A DNA stretch of 64,000 nt from Rutstroemia sp. NJR-2017a BVV2 (taxonomy: Eukaryota; Ascomycota; Leotiomycetes; Helotiales; Rutstroemiaceae), in contig NJPS01000054.1 in assembly GCA_002946415.1 (NCBI GenBank), positions 1-64,000 on the forward strand, read 5' to 3'. The notes under the pieces are model-generated. The model made no database searches and was not told the DNA's origin. It was given only the letters and a program-made list of their open reading frames with translations. Positions 48,961 through 62,175 of this stretch are shown here, piece by piece. A program made the position numbers and the translations under genes. Position 1 is the stretch's first letter. Every line of letters begins with the position of its first letter.

Positions 48961-51719
48961 AAATATAAGTTATTATTTAATAATTGAAGAATATATATTA
49001 AAAATTATTTATATTATATTAGTTATAATCTAATAAGAAAATATCGATTAGATAATTAAATATATAATAATTAGTATTCCTTATATCTACAAATTGAATT
49101 CTATTATTAAGAATCGAATTATCTCGAAATTTATTATATTATTTACTAATATCAAAAACTATTTAGATAATATTATTTTACTAATAGAAGAAATTTTAGA
49201 GATTAAGATTCTAAGAAACTATAAAGAAATAATATCAAATAAAAATTATATAAAGAAATAGAAACTAGTAATTGATAAAAAAGTTAAATTATTTATTCAA
49301 AACAATATATAAAAAGAATATATATTTCCAAAAAATAGAAATCTAGTTTTTATCAAATAAGTTTTTATAATTAAGATAAAAAATGATTAAATAGAATAAT
49401 TCAAGATAATATTAATAATTTATAAATTTAATTAAATATTTAAGAAAGATTATAATAAGATATTTATTCTAATAATTTATATAGATATATTAAAATTGTT
49501 TTTAGTTATAATTATAAAAAAGAATTTGAAATATTTCTATTTTGATATTAAGAATATATTTATTAAGTTTTATTTAAAAAAGGAAATCTATTTTATTCTA
49601 TCTTAAGATATTATTATATAATAAAATTATATTCTCTATATTCTTCGAAATCTTTATAAATTAAAATAAGTTAGGAAAAATTAGAATTTACTTTTTAAAA
49701 AAGAACTAATCTATTTTAACTTTATATAAAGTTTTATAGATCTTTATCTCTATTTATACTTTGATCGAAAGATAATATTACTAATATATATAAATGATAT
49801 TATAATTATTATAAAGTTACAAAAATAAATTAATTAGTTTTCTTTATAATTTTCTATATACTTTAATATTAAGAATCTAGAAAAGATTAGTAAAATTCTA
49901 GATATTAGAATTATTTATAATTAGAAGAAATAATTATTAATATTAGATTAAAAAGAATATCTCGATATTATATTTACAAAGTTTAGTATTATATATATAT
50001 AGTATTCGTTAAAGAAAATATTAATTATAAATTATAATTATCTTTAACTAATAGTAGAGAATGATAAAATAATTAATATAAATTAATATTAATAAATAAT
50101 CAGAAATATAATCTATCTAATAATCTATATTAAGCTAGATATTATATTTATATTTAAAAAACTTTCTCAATTTATAACTAAATTTATTAAATATTATAAT
50201 TTAGAACTAAAGAACTTAATATAATATTTATATTTTATTATTAAATAAAAAATCTATTATAGATTTGGAAAAATATAATCTTCTAGAGAAAATAATAAAG
50301 ATTTATATTAATATAGACTAGATTAGTAATAAATATAATTAGAAAACTATTTCTAAAGAAGTTATAATATTCTATAGAAAACTAGTTTTATAGTTAATTA
50401 AGAAATAGAATTTAGTAATTATTTTAAATATTAAATTAGAATATATTTTAATAGTAATATTTATAAAATAAAGATAATAGATTATTTAAATATTTAAAGA
50501 TTTAGGAAAATCAGAATATATTTTTTTAGAAAAAGATATAATCTAAATTCTAAATAATAATTAAGAAATAATTATATTAATAAAGAATCTATATCTATAT
50601 AAATAGTTAAAATATATTGATATCTATTATTATTTTATCTATAATCTGATAGAGAAAAGAAAAATTAGTTTCAAATATATTAATATCTCGAATATAGTAA
50701 CTAATAAAATAATAAAATTATTAAGATATATTATTTTTGAAAAATTCAAAAATATACTAAAATTAATAAAATCAAAGGAAATAAATCTAATTAATTAGTA
50801 CTAGATCAATAATTTATAGTTTTATAAAAAGTATCTTTATTTCTTTATTAACTAGAAAAGATAATCTTAATAAAAGAATATTGAAAGTAAACTAAGTATA
50901 TTAATCTATATAACTATTTATTAATATATTAAAGTTAAGCTCCGAAATATATAGTTAAAAGATTTTGATAATTAAGTTTCCTTAAAAACTTTCTTTTAAT
51001 TAGTTAATTTAATCTATATCTAATACTATTATTTCTATATTATTTAGAATCTATTTTTTAATATTATAGAATTTTGATAACAAAATAACTTTTCTATAAC
51101 TAATTAATAGAAAATTATATCTGAAAGAATATTATATAATAGAATTATAAAAATTAAATAAAAAATAAAATCAAATTTAGTATAATAATAGAATTATCAA
51201 TTTTATTATAACGAAAAATAGATTTATAAAAGATATATCTATTTCTCAATTAATAATAAAAATATAATTATTTATTTTATCGAAATCTATTATAAATAAA
51301 AGTTTTTTCAATTTAATAATTTAATTTTTTTAGATATCTTATATTATAATATTTTTACTAGATAAATAACTATATCTAAAAATATTTATATATTCTAAAT
51401 TGAAATTAGATATTATAATAATAATTATTATTATTTATATTTTATTTATAATATAAAAAAGTATTATAAATATATAATATTATAAAATTTAAAGTAAATA
51501 TTTAGGAATTTTAATAGAATTCTTATTTAGTTATATTTTAAAGATTATAATATAGATTAAATTATATAATATAATTATATAAATTATAGAAATCAAAAAG
51601 CTAATTAATATAATCAATATAATCAGAGATTATAAAGATTCTATATAAGATTATATTTTCTTTTAGTAAATAGAAACTTTATATTTAACTTAATATAGTA
51701 TCTTTATATATACTAATAA
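48961..51719 (+). mobile_element. Ty1/copia retrotransposon relic
   Basis: The plus strand holds a heavily RIP-mutated copia polyprotein end. Recognisable blocks are FPKNRNLVFIKQVFIIKIKN (about 49330, allowing a stop), YFDIKNIFIKFYLKKEIYF (about 49550), the YVDD site decayed to YINDIIII (about 49790), then IRNIIYLIIYIKLDIIF near 50110 and the RNase H end KQLKYIDIYYYFIYN near 50620. Integrase and gag were not seen. Coding ends near 50815; 50816-51719 is AT-rich and may hold the LTR, which could not be defined because a partner copy is lacking. It is bracketed by two inverted LINE copies. Confidence 0.8.
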
Positions 51720-54700
51720 TATTATAAAGCTCTTAATTCTACAATATAATATATATAAGAATAAGAAGATAATGAAATCACTACTCTATAAAGAGAAGAG
51801 AGTAGTAGTTATTATAGTTCAAGAACTATAGCTGAATTGCGGAAGCGAAATATATTATCTAAGTTCGATAGCTTATATTCTGATATATAAAGATAAGTAG
51901 AGAAGTTACCTATTTATAAACAAGGCTATAAAAAGAGAGAGCTAGAAATACAAAATCTAGAATAGAGATCTATACTTAATAAAACTTATAATAAGTCTAG
52001 GAATAGTCTAGATTTATAATATATATTTGCAATCTCTAAGCGATCTCAGAAATATAAACTATAAATACCTATTCGAGTTATTATAAATAGTACTTAGTAT
52101 AGATAACAAATATATTATAATAGAGAACTTCAATCTCTACTATCTACTATAATCTAAATTATAGTATCTACTATATAATCGAGCCGATAAGCTATTCGAG
52201 ATAATATAATAGCTCGATCTATTTATCTTCTATAAAAGCGAAACCTTCTCTACTATATATAGTAAGATAATAATCAATTTAGTATTCTTTATTCTAAAGC
52301 TTATAAACTATTTATTAAAATATATAATTGCAACTGATAGAAAATATAGATCCGATTATATAATAGTATACTTAAGATAGAATATTGAGCTAGTAGTAGT
52401 AGTAGAGAGGAGATATAGAAACTAGAAACTAATAGATATTATATAGATTAAGCAAATAGCTTAATATCTACTAAGATATAATATAGAACAATATATAATA
52501 GAGAGTTTGGAAATATATATTATAGAACTTACTTTTCAAATCTAGAAAATTATCAATATTATAACTTTGTAGAAACAGAGTTCGGAAAGAATAGAATATT
52601 AATAGATATCTAAAGTAGATATAGTAATTAGAGTAATATATTCGGTATATTAATAATAGCTTATCTAAAGAGAAAATAAGTAACTGAAATTATAAATCAA
52701 GTAACTCTAGAAAGAAAAGAAATAAATAATCTACTAAGCAAAGTAAATAATTTGGAGATAAGCTATATATAAATACTACAAAATAGAAGAGTTATAGAAA
52801 CTAACAAGATAGAATAGAGAAGTAGTAATAGAACAAAATATAATCTCAATACTTAAACTCGGAGAAAGTAGAAATATAAACTTATTTGAAGAAAAGGTAT
52901 ATATACTAATTTGGTATTTTTATAGAAATAGATAATATCCTCCAAGTATATTATAGTAACTATCAAGTAATCTAGAAAATACTAAACTAGATAATATCGT
53001 AAGTTAAGAATATTTACCAGAATTCGAGATAAATAAGGAGTTTATAACCAAAGAGTTTACTAAACTATTCTGAGGATATTTGGATTATTCTATATTAGAA
53101 GAAGACTAAATCTTATATTACTTCTTTAAAAAGCTAGACTAGCTATTTGCAGAAACAATTACAAATTTAGTTTAAGCTAGCTAGGAACTTAGATATATAC
53201 TAAAAAGCTTGAAAAGTACTTTAACAATAATACTACGAAAATCTAGAAAACCGAATTATAAATAGATAAAGATCTAGTAACCGATTATACTTCTAAATAT
53301 ATTAAGAAAGCTAATCGAGAAGGTTATAATTCAGAAGATTTATAATATAACTGAGTAGTATAATCTACTATCGGACAAATAAATAGAAGTAAGAATATAA
53401 AAAAGTATAGTAATAATATTAGATCTACTTATATCAATAATCAAATCTATCTAATCGAATAAAGGATAAGTAATAATACTACTTTTACTAGATATAGTAG
53501 AAGTATTCGATATAGTAGTTTATTTATATCTAGTAATAGTAATCTAGAAGTTCAGTTTTCTTTAATAGATCAGTAAATAAATAATAAGTTTTCTAAATAA
53601 TAAAACTATATATTTCTTATTTGCTAATAAGATATTAAAAAAGTTCTCTCTATAAATAAAGGTATTATAGAGATTATTACTTTTATTAATATTTTTCCTA
53701 CTTTATAATATAAAGCTTATTCGAATATATTCACTTCCTAAATAGAGTCTTTATATAGATAATTTCGTTGATAATATATATCTGATAATAATAAACTTGA
53801 ATATAGAAACCAACTATAATAAGTTTATTAATATATACTAGAAGATTTTAAGATATACTTAGTACTATAAGATATACTTTATATTGGTAAAATACAAGTT
53901 TATTTACTTTATAAGAATATAGAATAGATTTAACCTAATAGTTATAATCTAGCTCGAATAAGGAACAGAATATACTTTGTTACCGAATATATAAGTATTC
54001 GGTATTTGGCTCGATATAAAACTCAATTGGAAAATATATATAAAGATAGTTTGAAAGAAGAATATTATAATACTAACTATATTTAGTAAGCTCAATCAGA
54101 TAATCTAGAGCCCGATACTATATTAAATATAAGTTTTATATATAGTATATATATATACTATATTAATCTATAAAGCAGAAGTATAATACAAGTTTGGAAA
54201 AAGAAGTATAATCGAGTAAAAGCTCGAGTAAGTATAAGTAATATACCTACGAAAGATTACTAGAGTATATCGAGCTATATCTATCTATAAGATAAAAGCA
54301 GAAGTAGTAATTTCTCCGATTAGTATATACTATAATAAGAAGTTTAGAAAATTCTTCGAGTACTAGAAAGATATCTCTGTTTAGTAGGTCTGCCAAGAAT
54401 AGTACTTATAGATATAGAAAAGAAGAGATAACAGAAAAATAAAACAGAAATCACTAGATATCCCAACTGAATATACTAACCAAGCCAGAATACTCAAGCT
54501 AAAGAAGCAAGTATAGGAAATATAATAGATAAAAAGTATAGCTAAATAGTATAGTATAATAGTAAAGAGCTCGATACTAAGCAAAAGTAGGCTCAAACTA
54601 TATAAGGAACTTAGTAAAATAGAAAGTATAATACTTATCTAGAGCAGAATAAAGCGAATAAGTTATATATACTTCCTGAATATATAGAGAGTACTAAGCT

Positions 54701-55121
54701 ACGAATCCCTAATCTATATATACTACTATACTGATATAGAAACAGTTAAGTATATCTTTCTATACTATAGTACCGAGTAGATAAGAAGGTAATAATAAGA
54801 AGGAATAACTATTACTAAGCTATTTAATAGTCTAGAACAAGTATAGTAGGTAGCCAAATAGCTGATCTAGAGCAAGTAGTTTGAATACTTCAAGTTTGCT
54901 AATTAGTTATAATACAAGTAGTAAGATTGAGGAATAACTAAGTAGTATAGCTACGAAGGACGAGAATAAGGTAAATATATAAGAGTAGAAAGTGCGGAGT
55001 AATATAACTAGTAGTTTTGTTTAGAGAGATTCTATTAGTGTAATTAATTAGATTGAGCCCCCTTATAGCTAGTACTATATATACTAGCTAGCGGGTTAGA
55101 AATAAATAAAAATAAATAATA
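51720..55121 (+). mobile_element. Tad-type LINE, plus strand, 5'-truncated, less mutated copy
   Basis: The plus strand reads an apurinic-type endonuclease from about 51725 (LQHNIYKNKKIMKSLLYKEK; catalytic blocks ENFNLYYLL and, near 52360, RSDYIIVYL in place of the SDH motif). Reverse transcriptase follows from about 53200 (RKSRKPNYK, then LLNILRKLIEKVI; active site decayed to FVDN near 53770), and the protein ends at a zinc-knuckle-like tail (ETVKYIFLYYS, 54740-54780). The 3' tail is AAATAAATAAAAATAAATAA. ORF1 is missing, so the copy is 5'-truncated. It retains more G and C than its mirror copy, especially toward 55100. The minus-strand frame at 54381 is a shadow. Confidence 0.83.
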
Positions 55122-55330
55122 TTATAATATTCTCAATAATTATAATTACTAAATCTCTTTATATATCGAGATCTTTATTTTTGATTAATAGTTACTATTT
55201 CTATATAGAAGATTACTTCTAATTATATATTATATTGTTAGAATTAATAATTCTTTTATAGATTAGAAGAATCGAATCGAAGAAAAATCAGGGTGAGATA
55301 TTTATAATATTACTACTAACTAATTTACTT
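55122..55330. other. AT-rich flank beyond the LINE
   Basis: No gene or recognised repeat. It ends in a sharp change to normal or high GC near 55350. Confidence 0.5.
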
Positions 55331-56122
55331 ATAATCGTACTTTATCTAGATCCCAGCTCCGGCCCTCTCCTCTACTTCCACCCCCAGCCTGGCCGATAGA
55401 TGAGGTGTATACGGTCGATTAGTATATTCCCTCTTCTACACGATAGGTCGAGCTATACTAGAGAGAAAGGACGTACCGTGCACAAACCAACCTGCGAGCC
55501 CGCGCTGACGACCGCTAGTATATATGGGCCATCGTCACCCTCTCTAAATCAGCCGACAGTAGCGATGCCAGACTCCTCCGCGCAACCCGCCTCGTATATG
55601 CAATCCAATATCTGTCAAGATAATAAATACGTGGCCGAGAAGCCTGGACATATGGCATCGGTACGTATGCAGTACATCGCCTACCGCCTTCGCAATCGGC
55701 GGTAGGACGGCGGCCAATTTTCGCCCCACCTGGGCCCGCCGCCCAATGCGCGCGCGCCGCGTGTGGAAGGAATGGCCGCCATTCGTTCCGGAATAATAGG
55801 GCAGGAGGCAGAGACTCTAGTCAGTGTACTGCGCTTGGCTGTATAAGTAAGGAAAGTATATGTTTTCAGTGCAGCAGTACAAGTATATGATCAGAAGCTT
55901 ACAAGTGCCAAGGCACTATCGGCCTCAAAATGTCAACAGCTGGACAAACTATCGATTTTTTCAGCTTACTTGTTTTTAAGCCACAATTGTAACTATGGTT
56001 GCTAATGCCAAGATGAATGATAGTGGAAGCTGTCTCTATCTAGGCTCTTGTGTGTATACTGTTGTTCTTTATTGCAGCTGACCAGTTCTTGTATCTGAGG
56101 AATAAAAGGGAGCAACTGTTCC
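55331..56122. other. Left part of a GC-normal island, upstream of the secreted-protein gene
   Basis: It includes a very CpG-rich patch at about 55735-55770. An open frame (55400-55705) is present but shows no domain and no start context. The rest is likely promoter and unique spacer; CpG and CpA survive, so this DNA has escaped RIP. Confidence 0.5.
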
Positions 56123-56130
56123 TATATATA
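56123..56130 (+). promoter_or_regulatory. TATA box of the secreted cysteine-rich gene
   Basis: TATATATA lies about 150 bp before the chosen ATG, with a CT-rich leader after it. Confidence 0.55.
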
Positions 56131-56275
56131 GAGTGGAAAAGAGTTCCTTCCAAATATTCTTCTCTTCCATGAAATTAGCTTTCTTTCAAATTTCACGAAC
56201 TTCCTTCAAAGTCTTCAGTATATCCACCTTCGCTATTCATTCTGCATCGTGTTTTTGTTTTGCCAAATACCTATT

Positions 56276-57042
56276 ATGCTGCTCCCTAGGCACACTGCCC
56301 TTTTGCTAGCAATCCTCCCTTCCAGTTTAGCCACAGCCTGTACATCATCCAACGCAATTGTCTTGCCCACATCTAGCGACTCTTCCAGTATTGGTTATGG
56401 TTCTGGTTATAGTTCTGTTTATAGTGACCAAGCTTGTCAGAATCAATGCGAAAACGAAAAATTCTTTTCATCCTGTTATAATCAATGCGTCCTCGGTAAG
56501 ATAGGACAAAGAAGCCTGGAAGCCCGCGCGACCCTTAGTTGTACAAGTAGTGAGACTTGTTATATATATGGGGATAGCTTACTATTATGTATAGATACTG
56601 ATACTGGTATGTAGATTTATATATTGTTCCCACAATCTCTATGTTCGTCAGTCCTAAATGAGATAAATTACAATAGAAGCTGACTTTATTCTTCTTTCCC
56701 TTAGGCTCCTTCCATGACAACCTTGGTGGTAATGGGAATATCGAGACAGGCGAATATACACCGGCCGACATGCAGGAAACGACTACATCGGCTGGGGAGA
56801 TACCTTCAAGCACTGCTAGGACTACTGGTAGCACGACTATTTCGGCATCGTCGTCTGCTCCGCCAGCATCATCTGCTTCAAATACAAGAACCAAGATTAT
56901 TACTTCTACAGATGGAAATTCTGCCACAGCTACTCCTACAACCAGTAATCTTACATCTGGAGTTGAAAGACTAAGTGGAAGTAGCACTATTGTTAAGGTT
57001 TTGGCTTTAGTTATAGTGATCTTTTGTGGATTGGGTAAATGA
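56276..57042 (+). CDS. Small secreted cysteine-rich, GPI-anchor-like protein (effector candidate)
   Basis: The gene has two exons, 56276-56606 and 56705-57042, joined by a 98-bp intron with donor GTATGT, branch site CTGAC and acceptor TTAG. The joined frame is 222 residues. Residues 1-21 form a signal peptide (MLLPRHTALLLAILPSSLAT). The next 90 residues contain eight cysteines with spacing such as ACQNQC and CYNQC. Exon 2 encodes a Ser/Thr-rich stalk and a hydrophobic C-terminus (STIVKVLALVIVIFCGLGK) of the GPI-signal type, so the mature protein is probably tethered to membrane or wall. A GTG upstream at 56249 is in frame but is not a eukaryotic start. No known domain is recognised. It stands alone in an island between AT-rich blocks, a common place for pathogen or niche-specific secreted proteins. 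Confidence 0.82.
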
Positions 57043-59589
57043 AGAGTAGATATAGGATTGATATAGAAGTTGAATTAGTAAGAAGGGGAGAGGACTTAAG
57101 TATAAATAAATATTGTATTCGTATATTCGTGGTAAAGCAGGTACTGAGGGATGAATAGCTACAATTAGATAGAGATTCAAATCAGAAGAATAAATCAAAT
57201 TACCGAGATAATCTATCTCGCGAAAAGCTAATAATATTATTATATTCCTCAAGATAGATTATTAAGTTTAAGATAATTTCAATTTCAATTTTATATTATT
57301 CTTATATTATTATATTATAAAACCCAAGATATATATATAAAAAATAAAATCTAGTTGCTTTTTGAAAAGTTGAACTTTGTAATATATATTATATAAAAAA
57401 ATTATAGTTTTTAGAATTTCTAACTAAAGAACTAATTATTGGAATATTAGTATTTTGGCTAAATAATAACTATATAGATTATAATATCTTAGATATAAAA
57501 TATATTCTATCAAAATAACTATATATATTAATAATTGCTATATATTTATCTATATCTCTATATATATTGAAGTTGGATTATTAGAATATATTAAAAGAAC
57601 TTTTGAAATATATTTATTATATATTATAAATAAATTATTATATAGCTAGTTAATTATAAAGAAATAAAACGATTTTATTTATTAATATAAACTAACTATT
57701 ATATATTTAATTTACTATTCTAGATAAATATCGATATAGATTTATATAACTTTATTAAATTTTTTCTTTTTTAAATATATTACTTTTATTAAAAGATTTA
57801 GTTAATATTAACTAAATAGAAATTTATAAAACTTTATATATATAAAATAAATATTTATATAGATTTTGAAATTAATTAACTTAACTTATTTATTAAATAT
57901 TTAATTAATTATATTTTTATCTAGATAATTTTATTTCTGAATTTGGATTTCTTAATATTATATCTTTATATAAAGTAAGATAATATCTAAATCTATAATA
58001 TATATAATTAATTACTAAGAAATTATTAAAATATCGAATATTTTATATTAATTTATCTTTTAGAAAATCTTTTTTAAAAAGATAATAAATATATTATATT
58101 TAGAGATTTTAATCTATATTATTTAATATAATATAATATCTGAAATCTGATTTAATATATTATAATAAAGTTTCTATTAAATATTATTTATTTAAATAGT
58201 TTTTTATTAATATTTCTATAAATAATATCTATTTAAAAAACTAAAGATTTTAATAATATTATCGATATTATCTTTTTTATCTCTAATTTATAAAAAAGAG
58301 TTTATTAATACTAAATTTATATAAATCTTGATTTTAAATCAAACTATTATTTTATTAATATATATATTATTATAGAATCTATATAGTTTCTATATTAACT
58401 AAAGAAATATTAGAAGAAAGTAAATTATAATAATATTAATATAGATATTATATATATTCTTTTTCTATTTATATTTAATATAATTTAAGTTATTAATAAT
58501 TATATTATTATCTTTATTTAATTTATTTAGAAATTAGTAAACAAAATAATAATATAAAATAAATTCTATTTATATAAATAACTTTAATAAATAATAAAGA
58601 TTTAGAACGTTATCTAAATAATATAATTAATATAAAGAAAATAAAGATAGAATATATATTATATTATAAATTAATCAAAAGTTTATATAATCTATTAAAT
58701 AAAATAGAAATATTTTTATAAAATAATTTATAAGATATTTTAAAAATATAATATTCAAGGATTTATTAAATAAAGTTATATAAATAAAAGTCCGATAATA
58801 TTATTTATTATATTTAATTTGATTATAAAAACAAGGATTATTAAATCAATTTAAAAAAAAATCAATATATTTTATATAAAGTTCTATTTAGAAATATAAA
58901 TTGATATTATAGATATCTATAATATTATATTTCAAAATAATATATTTATAAATTTATTCGATATTAACTAAATAGTAATATATTACAAAATCAGTATATT
59001 ATTTTATATAAGATATATAAATAAAGTTCTAGAAAGTAATTTGATTTCGAATAATATCTTTAAAATAATAGAGAAATTTTTAGTTAATTATTATATTATA
59101 AATATCTTATAACCAAATTATAAAGAGAGAAATTAAAATAATAAAATTCATTAATTAATTTCTATCTAATAATAGATTGATTTTAAATTTTAAATAAAGC
59201 GAAAAACAATTTTAAATTATTTTAGATATAATTCTAAATTATTTTAATTTCCTATATTATTTAGTAATATATCGTCGAAGTAATTAATAATATATAGTAG
59301 ATATATAGATATATTGATTTATAAATAGATTAGTTAAGATATAAATTAAAAGTGTTTTTATTTAGATATAATCTATTTGTTAATAGCTTTATATTTGAAT
59401 ATCGATTATATCTATTAGTTAATAAATTAGTCTAGCTAGAAACTATATTGATTATCTAATAAACTAATCTATTAGCAAATAGATTTAATCTATCTGCGAA
59501 TCCCAAATATTTGTCTATATATCGGAATATATTAAATATAGAGCCAATATTACTTATTTTCATTTATATATATAGATATATAGTTGTTG
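57043..59589. other. AT-rich RIP-degraded block, origin not recognised
   Basis: About 2.5 kb of extreme AT content has no open frame. Conceptual translations hint at an old retroelement but no motif is firm enough to name it. Confidence 0.5.
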
Positions 59590-59729
59590 TCTTTGGCTGA
59601 TCTTAGGGTTTAAACCGGTTCCAGAATATACAAGTGAGTGCCCGGGGCCCTTGTAGCTGAGAAGTCCGGACGCTCGATGGAGACCTCAGATTCTAACCGT
59701 TAAACTTCTATATTTGGTCCGCTCACAAA
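59590..59729. other. GC-normal 3' flank of the Zn2Cys6 gene
   Basis: Composition changes sharply near 59590. This short stretch should hold the 3' untranslated region of the minus-strand regulator gene. Confidence 0.5.
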
Positions 59730-62175
59730 TCACAAATCGACCAGCATGCCAGTGTTCCAATCGACGGGCTGGAAGACAACTCCGGTATGAATGTCCTGCA
59801 AGATCTCATCAAACATAGCACTCTCCCACTGCATGTTGTCCCAATCATAGCCTGATGTGGCCTCTCTGCTCCCTTCGTAAACGCTGTCATGGGCATCGTT
59901 CAGCGGGCTCCTCCCCTCGCCTACCGCCATGGAGACCATCTCGCACCATTTCTCAACCCTAGCCTTCTTCATCTTCAAATGTTCTGCAGCAAAGTCCCAT
60001 GTATCATTCTCCCAATCCACCCCCTGCGCCGCGGCCATCTCCTTCTTTGCGGCCTCAAAACGAGCTCCCATGGTGTCTAAGATGCCGAGGATATCAACCT
60101 GAAGATTGGGTTGCGCTGTGACCTTGGCCCTGAGCGTGTCGAGTATTTGGGCGGACACGACTTGGGTGGATAGTGAGGCTGGAGGTCTCGGCAAGCTCAG
60201 ATCTGGACATGAAGGCACGCCGCTGAGAGCAGGCGTTGGTTGCCAGGGAGCCGTGAATTCTTTCTGCGACACGGCCGTGCCGACACTGGAAAGCTTGACC
60301 GTGCTGGGCCCGGCTACTCTTACCCATCGAGAGAGCATCATGGCGCCATGGACCAATTGGACGTAGGCGGGCTGAGGCATGTAGAAGTAGGAGCAGACCG
60401 GGATGGCAAGCCAATTCTCGAGCCAGGCCTTGAGTGCGGCAGTGAAATGTGAGAAGACATCGGATATCGGCACGCCTGAAAGCGAGAGCGAGGCGAAGGA
60501 TTGAGATTCGGCATCTGGTAGGTGTGAACCTGCCAGTAGAGGCTCAAAGATCCGGAGGTAAGCACTATTGTGATAGCAAGATAGAAAGTCTGGGCTCTCA
60601 GACTGGGTTAGCGAAGCACCGGCAGCGACATTTTCAAATATTTGGGGAATCATACAATCGGATTTAAGATTCGGGGGTAGTGCGTTCCGGAGGCTGTCTA
60701 GCTCAACTCGGAATGCCTCTAGACGCGCCATCGTTGAAGGTTCGGGCGAACCTAGCTGTTCGTCCACCGGTGAATCACTACTGTGGAAGTGGAAAATTTT
60801 CTCGGTGACTTGCTGGATGTGGACCAACTCTATGGCAAGTTGGTCTGTCTTGTATTCTCTAGCATCGTCAAGATCTTTGAGGCATTGGTCTATATATTTA
60901 GTATATCTTGTGAATGCTAACTGTTTCACGACAAGACCAGCGCTGCTATCGAGTTAGTTTTGTCCTTTATGAAGCTCCATTCAGGCGTTGCGAGACTCAC
61001 TTTGAGCTCATATACCAGACGCCAAGTAGCGCCCTCTTCTCTTCGTTCGTTCTGGACACGGGCTCCTCGGCATGTACCAAAGGCAGATGACTCCGCCTCT
61101 GTTGAGATTTGGGGCATGTACTCAAACCTATATCTTCTACCAAGCTGACTGCTAGGCGGACCAGATTGTTGAACTGCGCATGAGCCATGCAATGGTAGTG
61201 GTAGGATCCTAGGAAAACCAGAATGCCTTGGAGGAGATCCAACGAGCGCTCAGATCTCATGAGTATGGCATTTGAGATATGTTCCATAACGGCGCGGCTT
61301 TGTCCCCTCACCAATCGAAGATGGCGGACGGAAGCTACCATTCTGATTACCTTCATGAGAAATGGACGAGTTTCCTGCAGTTGTCTTGGCGTTGTGCCAG
61401 CTGGAATGATGACGAAAGGCAACAGACTAGACAGCTGATTCCTGTAGATGGACAACAAAGTCTCGTCAGACTCCACGGGGACAAGCTCTTGCATGTCTAC
61501 TGTTGCCATGCAGGTGCATGTTAGACCCGTGGGTGCGCTAGAGGTGAAGTCATGCGCTGGGGTGTTCAGAGCAGTTTCGTCCTGGCTTAGAGTGACTTGA
61601 GCTTGGGGTTCGGTGCTAACTGATGATGCCGAATGGTTGTTTGCGAGGTAATCCAGACTACCATCGGATGAACTGCCATGTGCAGTTGAGTTTTCCTCTC
61701 CCGGCGTCTTCGATGAGTAAATCAAATTATTCAGTCCCTCTTCCGGCAGAGCCATTCTCGTGTCAAAACTGGCACTGGTAAGGCAGGGTCAACAGTGGGT
61801 CCAACGTGGATGAGTTTAAAGCAGTTTAGCGATTCAATATCAGTTGAACCCTGACGAAGATAATCGGGTAGTAATAAGGGCAGTGGTACGGGCAGTGAAC
61901 TCCCTAGGGGCAGAGCTCATGCCCACCCCACGCTATCGCAAGGTGTTGATGCGCAAAGAGTATAACAGGGTATGAACATGGACTTACGAGGGCTTGGCCT
62001 GTCTCTTCTTCCTTGGACCAGAAGTTTGACCCACGCAGTCTTTTTCCAAACTTCGGCATCGATCACATTGTTGTAGCCCCGAAGACTGGGTGCGAATGCA
62101 GCGTGTCTTTGCTACCGCACACGGAGTGCAGGCCGCGCCCCATCTGGCGCTGCGACCCATCTTTGGTCTGTCCAT
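59730..62175 (-). CDS. Zn2Cys6 transcription factor, intact, three exons
   Basis: This fungal binuclear zinc cluster regulator would act in the nucleus, binding CGG-type sites. Exon 1 (62175-61988) carries the complete cluster: CTPC, six residues, C, ten residues, CDRC, six residues, C, at residues 16-47, then a basic PRKKRQ stretch. Intron 1 (61987-61775, GTAAGT...CAG) is long at 213 bp. Exon 2 (61774-61001) and exon 3 (60942-59730) encode the regulator middle region (for example RPFLMKVIRMVASVRHL) and C-terminus. Intron 2 (61000-60943) has donor GTGAGT and an ACTAAC branch site; a TAG/CAG pair allows acceptors three bases apart. All joins keep frame and give about 724 residues. The TTG before the ATG is not used. 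No stop or RIP mark is seen. Its targets are unknown; no biosynthetic cluster adjoins it. Confidence 0.88.

Noticed and set aside
48719..49033. Hydrophobic 104-codon plus-strand frame
   Set aside because: It is antisense to the Lys/Glu-rich ORF1 region of the minus-strand LINE and is a shadow.
24050..55330. AT-rich block as a centromere
   Set aside because: It is too close to a telomere and fully explained by RIP-mutated transposons.
55400..55705. 101-codon frame as a gene
   Set aside because: It has no domain, poor composition for a protein and no promoter. It is likely chance openness in GC-rich DNA.
56249..56275. Start of the secreted-protein gene at 56249
   Set aside because: That codon is GTG. 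The ATG at 56276 gives a standard signal peptide.
59889..60667. Several frames overlapping the Zn2Cys6 gene
   Set aside because: All are other-frame shadows of its third exon.
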